Positions 25,401 to 37,100 of a DNA stretch of 64,000 nt are shown here, piece by piece. The notes under the pieces are model-generated. The model saw only the letters and a list, made by a program, of their open reading frames with translations. It was not told the DNA's origin and searched no databases. The translations under genes were made by a program, and so were the position numbers. Position 1 is the stretch's first letter, and every line of letters starts with the position of its first letter. This DNA is from Nematostella vectensis (Eukaryota > Cnidaria > Anthozoa > Actiniaria > Edwardsiidae). The DNA lies in assembly GCF_932526225.1 (NCBI RefSeq), contig NC_064036.1:13075181-13139180 (forward strand), written 5' to 3'.

Positions 25401-27951
25401 TACTGCTATCACTTGGCCTAGGGTGTGATGTCATGTGTTTTACCAGAGCAGACGATGCTAGTGCTGTTATCACTGGGCCTAGGGTGTGATGTCATGTGTT
25501 TTACCAGCGCAGATGATGCTAGTACTGCTATCACTGGGCCTAGGGTGTGATGTCATGTGTTTTACCAGTGCAGATGATGCTAGTGCTGCTATCACTGGGC
25601 CTAGGGTGTGATGTCATGTGTTTTACCAGCGCAGATGATGCTAGTGCTGCTATCACTGGGCCTAGGGTGTGATGTCATGTGTTTTACCAGCGCAGATGAT
25701 GCTAGTACTGCTATCACTGGGCCTAGGGTGTGATGTCATGTGTTTTACCAGCGCAGATGATGCTAGTACTGCTATCACTGGGCCTAGGGTGTGATGTCAT
25801 GTGTTTTACCAGGGCAGACGATGCTAGTACTGCTATCACTGGGCCTAGGGTATGATGTCATGTGTTTTACCAGGGCAGACGATGCTAGTACTGCTATCAC
25901 TGGGCCTAGGGTGTGATGTCATGTGTTTTACCAGCGCAGATGATGCTAGTACTGCTATCACTGGGCCTAGGGTGTGATGTCATGTGTTTTACCAGCGTAG
26001 ATGATGCTAGTGCTGCTATCACTGGGCCTAGGGTGTGATGTCATGTGTTTTACCAGCGCAGATGATGCTAGTACTGCTATCACTGGGCCTAGGGTGTGAT
26101 GTCATGTGTTTTACCAGGGCAGACGATGCTAGTACTGCTATCACTGGGCCTAGGGTGTGATGTCATGTGTTTTACCAGGGCAGACGATGCTAGTACTGCT
26201 ATCACTGGGCCTAGGGTGTGATGTCATGTGTTTTACCAGCGTAGATGATGCTAGTGCTGCTATCACTGGGCCTAGGGTGTGATGTCATGTGTTTTACCAG
26301 CGCAGATGATGCTAGTACTGCTATCACTGGGCCTAGGGTGTGATGTCATGTGTTTTACCAGCGTAGATGATGCTAGTGCTGCTATCACTGGGCCTAGGGT
26401 ATGATGTCATGTGTTTTACCAGCGCAGACGATGCTAGTGCTGCTATCACTGGGCCTAGGGTGTGATGTCATGTGTTTTACCAGCGCAGACGATGCTAGTA
26501 CTGCTATCACTGGGCTCTCCTCAGAGACTCCCTGCTGACTGTGGTCCAATGATTGACAGCTAGCAAACTCCCAGCACGTGTAGAATATCTCCCTAAGATC
26601 TAAACAATCAGGTTAAACAGTATAAGAATAGAAAACATGATCAAATAGTGGTCTTGGGAAATGATTGGGTGCCATCATGGGAGGGGTACTAAAGATGTTT
26701 CATCCCAAGAGTGTAAAGTAGGTACTCAGATATTAGCAGGACAGGGGTCCCAGTATTGGGATTTGTATTTTTAACTTTACATAAAAAAAAGATATTTTTT
26801 TAAATTTGAAGTAGGTGAATTGGGAACACTTTTCTGTGATGTGGTCATGTTGTTTTTTGGTACTTTAAGGCAAATATTTTTTTGGTATAGATTTCAGGGT
26901 CTGTTCAGTTTCTAGTATTGGTATTTTCTTGGGGTATAGGATTTTGGTTTCTGTCAGAGCCCCTGTCATGTTTATAGATGAGTAAACCTGTGGGAGGGCA
27001 CCCATCTGAATTACCCTATTAGAATAGTGTCCTTTGCTGGCTCGCCAGCATGGATCATCTTCTTTAAATAATTAATTTGGAAAAGATTATCTTGCTTTAG
27101 ATTATTCACCTTGATCACCGAGGACTGGCTTTCTGTTGGTCAAAAGCTTGGAATACTCTTGAAACTTGCCTTGAGCAGAGGAGCCTGGGTGGATTAGAGG
27201 CATAACCAAAGTAAGATAAAACAATTACTGTGTAACAGACTAAATGCACTTGCAAGGCCACACTGAATGATAGTATGATAATAAAACTCAACCAGACATA
27301 CACTGATCAATGAACTTCTCCAGACGTCTGACCAAATCTTTAGTCCCAAGTGCTTCCATGTGATCACTAACATGGTTGAAAAACAGATGCCCAAGCTTCC
27401 CACTCTTCCTCCAGCAGAAATATTCCTTTAAGGAAAAAATAATTATTAAGTAATTACTACAGCCTTTTGAGACTGTCAGCAACTGTGTGTCTTTTTTCAT
27501 ATTTTCAAAATTAAAATTTAAAAAAAAATTCGTTCATTCGTTATCTTTAAATTTCATTCCCTCTCATCTTTCTCATCCATCACCTTTTTCTTCTACTGTA
27601 TAGTATATAAACGGCATAATTTGTAGCAGTCTTTATTTATCATTTAAGCAGACTTGTGACTAATTTGTGGGACTATAACTTACTTAACTTAATTGAACAA
27701 CATCCTAATTGAATTTACTTTGATTTATCCTTAACCGCCATACCTCAAAATCAGCCACTCTTATTTTCTCATCAGGTTTGTTCTTTGCTAACGACTGAAA
27801 TAGAGAGCCTTTAGTTGCACTTCTATCATACGTTGGGGTAATGATGGACTTCTCTAATACGCCCCTTTACCTCAGTAAATTTGACCAACTCGTTCCAGAA
27901 TACACATCGCGGTTCTTCCCGTTTTGGGGATCCTTCTTGAATATTCCCCAT
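22457..27951 (-). CDS. MEAK7: TLDc domain protein, MEAK7-like
   Basis: Thirteen exons, every junction in phase: 27871-27951, 27744-27794, 27302-27425, 27110-27184, 26481-26599, 25019-25147, 24475-24618, 24331-24386, 23767-23865, 23614-23687, 22878-23035, 22666-22752, 22457-22543; 427 residues (human MEAK7 about 456). MGN at the start fits N-myristoylation, as in MEAK7. A helical N-terminal half (EYFCWRKSGKLGHLFFNHVS; QFISWASSYVSSMFGSLHQW) precedes a TLDc domain from about residue 215: WTLLYDCVEHGQSLNRF, YRGPTLFIVRVMSGQVF, FFNERTRGRPMGIVLG, then a Lys/Gln-rich helix and KAILEMAG, resembling the MEAK7 ending (AQALLEISG). MEAK7 is a lysosome-associated mTOR partner. Other TLDc families (OXR1, NCOA7, TBC1D24) fit the N-terminus less well. 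The gene shares a promoter with DYM. Confidence 0.82.
23095..23518. mobile_element. Pogo/Tigger-like MITE (tentative)
   Basis: Left end CAGTGGAACCTGGATTTTAC and right end ATCGCAAAATCCAGGTA share an inverted ACCTGGATTTT(A/G)CGAT core, with TA at the outer borders; CAGTGGAACC ends are typical of pogo-type elements. The core recurs internally. It lies in the TLDc-gene intron 23036-23613 and has no transposase frame. Confidence 0.45.
24738..25024 (-). repeat. 46-bp x6 repeat across a 5' splice site of the TLDc gene
   Basis: TAGTACC motifs recur at 24784, 24830, 24875, 24921, 24967 and 25013. The copy at 25013 is the true donor of exon 25019-25147 (minus CCA CAG, then gtacta). The intronic copies repeat CACAG/gtacta with slight decay. 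Confidence 0.88.
25196..26520 (-). repeat. 61-bp minisatellite (about 21 copies) across a 5' splice site of the TLDc gene
   Basis: Highly uniform 61-bp units. Read on the minus strand: gtaaaacacatgacatcaca, ccctaggcccag, then TGATAGCAGTACTAGCATC and a GCGCTG end. The first unit is the real end of exon 26481-26599 (residues VIAVLASSAL, then gtaaaa). Each intronic unit therefore has an acceptor-like cccag and the donor, 29 nt apart; that segment begins with an in-frame TGA, so its inclusion would truncate the protein. Confidence 0.95.
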
Positions 27952-28182
27952 GGCTCTTCATTGCTTATTTACGTCCATTTCCTGTTGAAAACAATTAAAA
28001 ATACCAACTCAATTTTTATTTCCACTGGGCCGCCATCTTGCTCAAGCTTTGCGCGCCTGCGATCGACTGTTTATGATCAGCGTACTCCACCATTGGGCTT
28101 CGTGGCACAAAATGGCGGCGTCGAGGGAAGCAACGAAAATGGGCTGAAAAAGCTCACTCAGAATACGCTATTTCCGGAAAAG
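27952..28182. promoter_or_regulatory. Bidirectional promoter between MEAK7-like gene and DYM
   Basis: The two start codons (27951 minus, 28183 plus) are 231 bp apart. Two YY1-type motifs in opposite orientation lie inside: GCCGCCATCTTG at 28029-28040 and AAAATGGCGGCG at 28109-28120. No TATA box stands out. Divergent housekeeping pairs with YY1 sites are a common animal arrangement; transcription start sites are not visible. Confidence 0.65.
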
Positions 28183-31100
28183 ATGGGCGCTAGACCTTCC
28201 TCCATCAGCGACCTACAACACAACGCTGTATTGAAGAAACTTACCGGCGAGCTAAGCGTTGGAGATGATGAGGAGTTTTGGGACGAGCTGTTGTCATTTT
28301 CGTTCCGCGTTCCGTACAACAGGTGAGAAAAAGATGAACGTGGGGATTTATATATGATAACACTACACTGATGTTAGGGTGACGGGACAGCACATCCATG
28401 AACAGGAAGGAGATTCAACTGAGCTGTGTATAAACTCAGCGGTACAGACATGTTAGCAATTTTGAAAACGAGCTCACGCACAGCATAAAATTTGCAATAA
28501 GCTTAAGATAATACTTATAAGCTGACATGTTTTAAATGAAGCCTATAACATCAAATTTATCCTAGTATTTAAGGTTTAGCTATTTTATAGTGATGGGGCT
28601 TTACCGAACTGTTGTAGCCCCATTTATTGCTTATTCCTGTCTGGTAGATATCATTCTATGAACAAAACGTCTGGTTTCTTTCTGCTTGCTGCTTCGTATG
28701 TGAGATGATCGGCATTGTTTCTAGTTCCTGTTTACAAATAGTTCCTTGTGTACCAATAATTAGCCAAAAGCACGATTAACATTTGTCTAAATGCACAGTA
28801 TCATTAAAGTACAAGTTGTACTCTGAAATAACCAAGATTTATTGGCTTTGGCAGAGATGATTGAGTTTGATTTCTGGATTTTTTAATTGAATTTACGAGC
28901 GCATGTTAGCTTATTAGTTTACCTAGTTATAATGACACCCTAATACATATGACATTGTTTTAATCCCGGCTAAAACCCAACATATACCTCTTTGTTGCCA
29001 TGATATTGTAAATTGACTAAGGAATTTAATTCATTTTTAACAAAACACATCTCAGTCTCATTTGTTGCTAAGAACATCTTTAAGGTATTCTTATATTAAT
29101 ATTCTATTCCTTGTTAAGCATAATTTAACTCTTGTTAAACATAATTTACCCCATGCTTTTCCCACAACCATTTTTGTAATTTTGTTTATTTTTATCAGTA
29201 TGGATTGTTTGATAAAGCAACTTTTTTTTTGTGCATTTTATCTTTATGATTTGAGGTATTGAGCCCTAAAGGGTCATTTAGGGCTCTTGAAGCTTCTTAA
29301 CTCTTTTAAATGTATACACAGTGCTGATGCAAGATTACTGGAGGAAGCGACAGAACCAATATGTCAGCATTTAGGTAAGCTTCATCAAAAAATATATAAA
29401 GTGTATGTACTATTGCTTGTACCAATATTGTTTGGAATTCTTGGACTTTAAATAAAAATGAAAATTGATGCATTTTTGGTTTCAGCCCAAAATAACTTGA
29501 CATCTAAGAACTTCATCTTTCTTGTGCGAGTGCTTTTATCAAGAATTTCTGAACTGAAGAACTCAGACAAAGCTGAAGAGTAAGATTCATGGTGTTGCTA
29601 ACATAACAGTGGAAGTTTAGTATGAACATAGTGACTAGCATAGTTGTTTTGTATTTGCATTAGTTAGATGTGTTGCTCAACACAATGCTAATTAGAAAGG
29701 AATGCATATCATAAAAGGGACATGCCCTAGGTTAAGTCATCATCCCTGTCAAATTTTGTCTAATACAGACCTTTGTTAATATTTAAAGCAGCATCTCACA
29801 TAGACTCATTTTTAAGTTGAAAACATTGTTTTGTGAACAAAAGGCAATTACATTGAACTAATTGGAATTTGTTTTATTGCTTAACTTATGCACCGACTTA
29901 AACACATACAAAAACATGAAATTAATGACCTATTGACATATCACTGATCAATACTATTCTCTCTTGCAGTTCAGACTTCTTAGTGCAATTATACAATGCT
30001 CTCTTGCTCAAACGGAGCTTCTGTAAATATTTTGTTGAGATGCTGCCATGTGAAGATGTAATCCTTCACTTTGGTGGCTCTCTCTCACAATCCATACATA
30101 GTGAGACAGGGAGAGAAGTCATCACTTGTACAGGTGAGATACCTGAATATCTCGTTTTGGAGAATGATAAAATATGTCAACTTGCACCTCAGGCCTGTAC
30201 ATAGTATTTACTGAGGGAAGGTGTCTCTTGTCATAGGTATCATTTGGAAAAAAGGGTAGTATTTGATCACCCCTCACAAATAAATGACCCAGTTTTGGAG
30301 GGGGCCAAGGGGGACAGACATCCAGCCCGCCCTCCTGTGTACAAGCCTGCACTTGGGGAGCTCAAACTTTTGAGGTCACAATACAGAGAGCATTGTTTAT
30401 TTCTTATTAAATATTGTTATATATTGTACATTATATATTTGTCTTTCAATTTCCTCTCTCCCTTTTTCTGCACCGCTTCTCCACTTACCCAGACACCTAC
30501 AACATGTAGACTGCTCTCATTTTGTGCCTGCTATCCACTACCCTACCCTCCCTATCTCTCCCTGCACCCCAGGTGCCTACCACTTGTAGACTGCTCTCAT
30601 TTTATGCCTGCTATCCACTACCCTGCTGTACTTTCTCTCCCTGCACCCCAGGTGCCTAAGTACAAATACCCAAGTTTTTATATTTTGGTTTATTTGATTT
30701 CAGATTGTGGTATTACTGAGGATGCCATATGTGGCTTGTTTGACATTCTAATCAGCATCCCTGTAAACAATCAGACATACGCCCTCCATGTAGAGACTAT
30801 GAACTGTGTGCTTGTACTGCTTGCAGTGCAAATGTTTGATCCCAATGCATCTAGCAACAGTATATTCTACCACACCATCATGAGGGGGAAATGGTGAGTC
30901 ACCCCTACACAAAATTGTCCAATTGTCTATCTATAACATTTCTAGATGTAAAACCTCTACCTTCCAGGGGCCGGTTGCACAAAGCTTGGATAACTTCTAT
31001 CCACAGATTAAATCCTTATCCAGCGGATAAAATTTAAGTGGCATGATTCAGTTGCACAAAGCCCTAATAAAAGTTATCTAGCCTGGTTGAAATAGGTTGG

Positions 31101-34100
31101 ATAAAATACACCGAATATATGTGAAGAGAAAACAAAATAGCGTCTTGCATTTTAATTTATTTTCATTATTTAGACACTATCTTGATAGAGTGAAAGTTGA
31201 AACAGATGCAAAAGATGCAATTCACAGTTGGTAAATTTGCAATGAAATACGAACTTACATGCAGCTCTGGTAGGACTAGAAACAGTCTATATTGCCCTTC
31301 CTGTCAAGAAATGTGACTCCCACAAGATAGGAGGAAGTTAAACACTATCACATGTACTTTGCCTTGATAACTTGTTTGTTTTCTATCACCTTTTCTCGCT
31401 CTTGCTATAGCTGCCATTTTATATATGCTTTGCATATTTACCATGGAAATCGGAAGCCATTTAGTGGTAAATGATGGCTATTCAGGAATAGTTATTCAGT
31501 CTATTCAATCTACGCTTTGTGCAATGCTATTTTATCCAGCGGATGACTATCCACTGGAAAGGGATTCAGGGTTCAAAATAGCAGCCAGCTGCTGGCAATA
31601 GCTGGCTGTTTTCTGGTCTTTGCCGGCTCTTTTTTTCTGTATCCCCTTGTCATATTTTTAGTATGCAGGCTTTTTTCCCCCACCAAAATCCAGAAAGCCG
31701 GCAAAATCTAGCAGATTAAAAAAAAATATTTTGAACCCTGGAATTTTATCCAGTTTTGTCGCTTTGTGCAACTGCCCCTGAAATATTTGGTAACATATTT
31801 TTGTAACTTCCATGACTGAAAACTGTGAAACCTTCAAATCTATCTGCCTTAAATATAAATATATGTGTTTTTTTTTTTCAAATCTTTTTGTCTTTAAGTC
31901 ATCTTTCCTATTCGTATAATTCCTTTTTTTACACTTGTCTGATTTTACTTCTTCCACTTCCACCCTTAAATAATTTGCTCAATTAAAAATGGTTTTAGAC
32001 ATCTACTGTGCTGCAAATGTGTGTTTCTTACTATGTCATGTCTTTTTACATTTTATGGTGTCTCCCTCTAGTGCCAAGATGTCTGGGAATATTGTGCATT
32101 CATTACTACAGAACTTTATACAGCAGATGCCCACCCCAGCAGGTCTTACCTCAAGTGGAGGCACCGGGTGGTTCTGTAAGTATATTATACTTATCCCAGC
32201 AGGTCTTACCTCAAGTGGTGCCACTGGGTGGTTCTGTAAGTAATTATACTTACCCCAGCATATCTTACCTCAAGTGCAGCCACTGGGTGGTTCTGTAAGT
32301 AATTATACTTACCCCAGCACGTCCTACCTCAAGTGGTGCCACTGGGTGGTTCTGTAAGTAATTATACTTACCCCAGCTCGTCTTACATCAAGTGGTGCCA
32401 CTGGGTGGTTCTGTATGTAATTATACTTACCCCAGCACGTCTTACCTCAAGTGCAGCCACTAGGTGGTTCTGTAAGTAATTATACTTACCCCAGCACGTC
32501 CTACCTCAAGTGGAGCCACCGTGTGGTTCTGTAAGTAATTATACTTACCCCAGCACGTCTTACCTCAAGTGGAGCCACTGGGTGGTTCTGTAAGTAATTA
32601 TACTTACCCCAGCAGGTCTTACCTCAAGTGGTGCCACTGGGTGGTTCTGTAAGTAATTATACTTACCCCAGCACGTCTTACCTCAAGTGGAGCCACTGGG
32701 TGGTCCTGTAAGTAATTATACTTACCCCAGCACGTCCTACCTCAAGTGGAGCCACTAGGTGGTTCTGTACGTAATTATACTTACCCCAGCACGTCCTACC
32801 TCAAGTGGTGCCACTGGGTGGTTCTGTAAGTAATTATACTTACCCCAGCACGTCTTACCTCAAGTGGAGCCACTGGGTGGTTCTGTAAGTAATTATACTT
32901 ACCCCAGCACGTCCTACCTCAAGTGGTGCCACTGGGTGGTTCTGTACGTAATTATACTTACCCCAGCACGTCTTACCTCAAGTGGAGCCACTAGGTGGTT
33001 CTGTAAGTAATTATACTTACCCCAGCACGTCTTACCTCAAGTGGAGCCACTGGGTATTCCTGTAAGTAATTATACTTACCCCAGCACGTCTTACCTCAAG
33101 TGGTGCCACTAGGTGGTTCTGTACGTAATTATACTTACCCCAGCACGTCTTACCTCAAGTGGAGACACTGAGTGGTTCTGTACGTAATTATACTTACCCC
33201 AGCACGTCCTACCTCAAGTGGAGCCACTGGGTGGTTCTGTAAGTAATTATACTTACCCCAGCACGTCTTACTTCAAGTGGGGCCACTAGGTGGTTCTGTA
33301 AGTAATTATACTTACCCCAGCACGTCCTACCTCAAGTGGTGCCACTGGGTGGTCCTGTAAGTAATTATACTTACCCCAGCACGTCTTACCTCAAGTGGAG
33401 CCACTGGGTGGTCCTGTAAGTAACTGTACTTACCCCAGCACGTCTTACCTCAAGTGGAGGCACCGGGTGTTTCTGTAAGTAATTATACTTACCCCAACAT
33501 GTCTTACCTCAAGTGGAGCCACTGGGTGGTCCTGTAAGTAATTATACTTACCCCAACATGTCTTACCTCAAGTGGAGCCACTGGGTGGTCCTGTAAGTAA
33601 TTATACTTACCCCAGCACGTCTTACCTCAAGTGGACCCACTAGGTGGTTCTTTAAGTAATTATACTTACCCCAGCACGTCTTACCTCAAGTGGTGCCACT
33701 AGGTGGTTCTGTAAGTAATTATACTTACCCCAGCACGTCTTACCTCAAGTGGAGCCACTAGGTGGTTTTGTAAGTAATTATACTCACCCCAGCACGTCTT
33801 ACCTCAAGTGGAGCCACTAGGTGGTTTTTTAAGGAATTATACTTACCCCAGCACATCCTACCTCAAGTGGTGCCACTGGGTGGTTCTTTAAGTAATTATA
33901 CTTACCCCAGCAGGTCTTACCTCAAGTGGAGCCACTGGGTGGTTCTGTAAGTAATTATACTTACCCCAGCACGTCCTACCTCAAGTGCAGCCACTGAGTG
34001 GTTCTGTAAGTAATTATACTTACCCCAGCACCTCTTACCTCAAGTGGTGCCACTGGGTGGTTCTGTAAGTAATTATACTTACCCCAGCACGTCTTACCTC

Positions 34101-37100
34101 AAGTGGAGCCACTGGGTGGTTCTGTACGTAATCATACTTACCCCAGCACGTCTTACCTCAAGTGGTGCCACTGGGTGGTTCTGTAAGTAATTATATTTAC
34201 CCCAGCACGTCTTACCTCAAGTGGAGGCACTAGGTGGTTCTGTAAGTATATTATACTTATCCCAACACGTCCTACCTCAAGTGGTGCCACTGGGTGGTTT
34301 TGTAAGTAATTATACTTACCCCAGCACGTCTTACCTCAAGTAGAGCCACTGGGTGGTTCTGTAAGTAATTATACTTACCCCAGTACGTCTTACCTCAAGT
34401 GGAGGCACTAGGTGGTTCTGTAAGTAATTATACTTAACCCAGCACGTCTTACCTCAAGTGGAGCCACTGGGTGTTTCTGTAAGTAATTATACTTACCTAA
34501 GCACGTCCTACCTCAAGTGGAGCCACTGGGTGGTTCTGTAAGTAATTATACTTACCCCAGCACGTCCTACCTCAAGTGGTGCCACTGGGTGGTTCTGTTA
34601 GTAATTATACTTACCCCAGCACGTCTTACCTCAAGTGGAGGCACCAGGTGTTTCTGTAAGTTATTATACTTACCCCAGCACGTCTTACCTCAAGTGGAGG
34701 CACCGGGTGTTTCTGTAAGTTATTATACTTACCCCAGCACGTCTTACCTCAAGTGGAGGCACCGGGTGTTTCTGTAAGTAATTATACTTACCCCAGCACG
34801 TCTTGCCTCAAGTGGAGGCACTAGGTGGTTCTGTACGTAATTATACTTACCCCAGCACATCCTACCTCAAGTGGTGCCACTGGGTGGTTCTTTAAGTAAT
34901 TATACTTACCCCAGCACATCTTACCTCAAGTGGAGCCACTAGGTGGTTCTGTAAGTAATTATACTTACCCCAGCACGTCTTACCTCAAGTGGACCCACTG
35001 GGTGGTTCTTTAAGTAATTATACTTACCCCAGCACGTCTTACCTCAAGTGGTGCTACTGGGTGGTCCTGTAAGTAATTATACTTACCCCAGCAGGTCTTA
35101 CCTCAAGTGGAGCCACTAGGTGGTTCTGTAAGTAATTATACTTATCCCAGCACATCTTACCTCAAGTGGTGCCACTGGGTGGTTCTGTAAGTAATTATAC
35201 TTACCCCAGCACGTCTTACCTCAAGTGGAGCCACTAGGTGGTTCTGTAAGTAATTATACTTACCTAAGCACGTCCTACCTCAAGTGGAGCCACTGGGTGG
35301 TTCTGTAAGTAATTATACTTACCCCAGCACGTCTTACCTCAAGTGGTGCCACTGGGTGGTTCTGTTAGTAATTATACTTACCCCAGCACGTCTTACCTCA
35401 AGTGGAGGCACCAGGTGTTTCTGTAAGTTATTATACTTACCCCAGCACGTCTTACCTCAAGTGGAGGCACCGGGTGTTTCTGTAAGTTATTATACTTACC
35501 CCAGCACGTCTTACCTCAAGTGGAGGCACCGGGTGTTTCTGTAAGTAATTATACTTACCCCAGCACGTCTTGCCTCAAGTGGAGGCACTAGGTGGTTCTG
35601 TACGTAATTATACTTACCCCAGCACATCCTACCTCAAGTGGTGCCACTGGGTGGTTCTTTAAGTAATTATACTTACCCCAGCACATCTTACCTCAAGTGG
35701 AGCCACTAGGTGGTTCTGTAAGTAATTATACTTACCCCAGCACGTCTTACCTCAAGTGGACCCACTGGGTGGTTCTTTAAGTAATTATACTTACCCCAGC
35801 ACGTCTTACCTCAAGTGGTGCTACTGGGTGGTCCTGTAAGTAATTATACTTACCCCAGCAGGTCTTACCTCAAGTGGAGCCACTAGGTGGTTCTGTAAGT
35901 AATCATACTTACCCCAGCACGTCTTACCTCAAGTGGAGCCACTAGGTGGTTCTGTACGTAATTATACTTACCCCAGCACGTCCTACCTCAAGTGGAGCCA
36001 CTGGGTGGTTCTGTAAGTAATTATACTTACCCCGGCACGTCCTACCTCAAGTGGAGCCACTGGGTGGTTCTGTAAGTAATTATACTTACCATAGCACGTC
36101 TTACCTCAAGTGGAGCCACTGGGTGGTTCTGTAAGTAACTATACTTACCCCAGCACGTCTTACCTCAAGTAGAGCCACTGGGTGGTTCTGTAAGTAATTA
36201 TACTTACCCCAGCACGTCTTACCTCAAGTGGTGCCACTGGGTGGTTCTGTAAATAATTATACTTACCATAGCACGTCTTACCTCAAGTGGTGCCACTGGG
36301 TGGTCCTGTAAGTAATTATATTTACCCCAGCACGTCTTACCTCAAGTGGTGCCACTGGGTGGTTCTGTAAGTAATTATACTTACCCCAGCACGTCTTACC
36401 TCAAGTGGAGCCACTAGGTGGTTCTGTAAGTAATTATACTTACCCCAGCACGTCCTACCTCAAGTGGAGCCACTGGGTGGTTCTGTAAGTAATTATACTT
36501 ACCCCAGCACGTCTTACCTCAAGTGGACCCACTGGGTGGTTCTTTAAGTAATTATACTTACCCCATCACGTCTTACCTGAAGTGCAGCCACTGGGTGGTT
36601 CTGTAAGTAATTATACTTACCCCAGCACGTCTTACCTCAAGTGGTGCCACTAGGTGGTTCTGTAAGTAATTATATTTACCCCAGCACGTCTTACCTCAAG
36701 TGGAGCCACCGTGTGGTTCTGTACGTAATTATACTTACCCCAGCACGTCTTACCTCAAGTGGGGCCACTGGGTGGTTCTGTAAGTAATTATACTTACCCC
36801 AGCACGTCTTACCTCAAGTGGAGGCACTAGGTGGTTCTGTAAGTAATTATACTTACCCCAGCAGGTCTTACCTCAAGTGCAGCCACTAGGTGGTTCTGTA
36901 AGTAATTATACTTACCCCAGCACGTCCTACCTCAAGTGGAGCGACTGGGTGGTTCTGTAAGTAATTATACTTACCCCAGCACGTCTTACCTCAAGTGGAG
37001 CCACTAGGTGGTTCTTTAAGTAATTATACTTACCCCAGCACGTCTTACCTCAAGTGGAGCCACTGGGTGGTTCTTTAAGTAATTATACTTACCCCAGCAC

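Noticed and set aside
27841-28182. N-terminal extension of DYM upstream of 28183
   Set aside because: The open frame continues, but family members start MGA at a myristoylation site, and the extension would overlap the divergent gene's first exon.
34517-35544. Two identical 86-residue frames in the DYM intron
   Set aside because: They are copies of the 59-bp satellite 767 bp apart, not genes.
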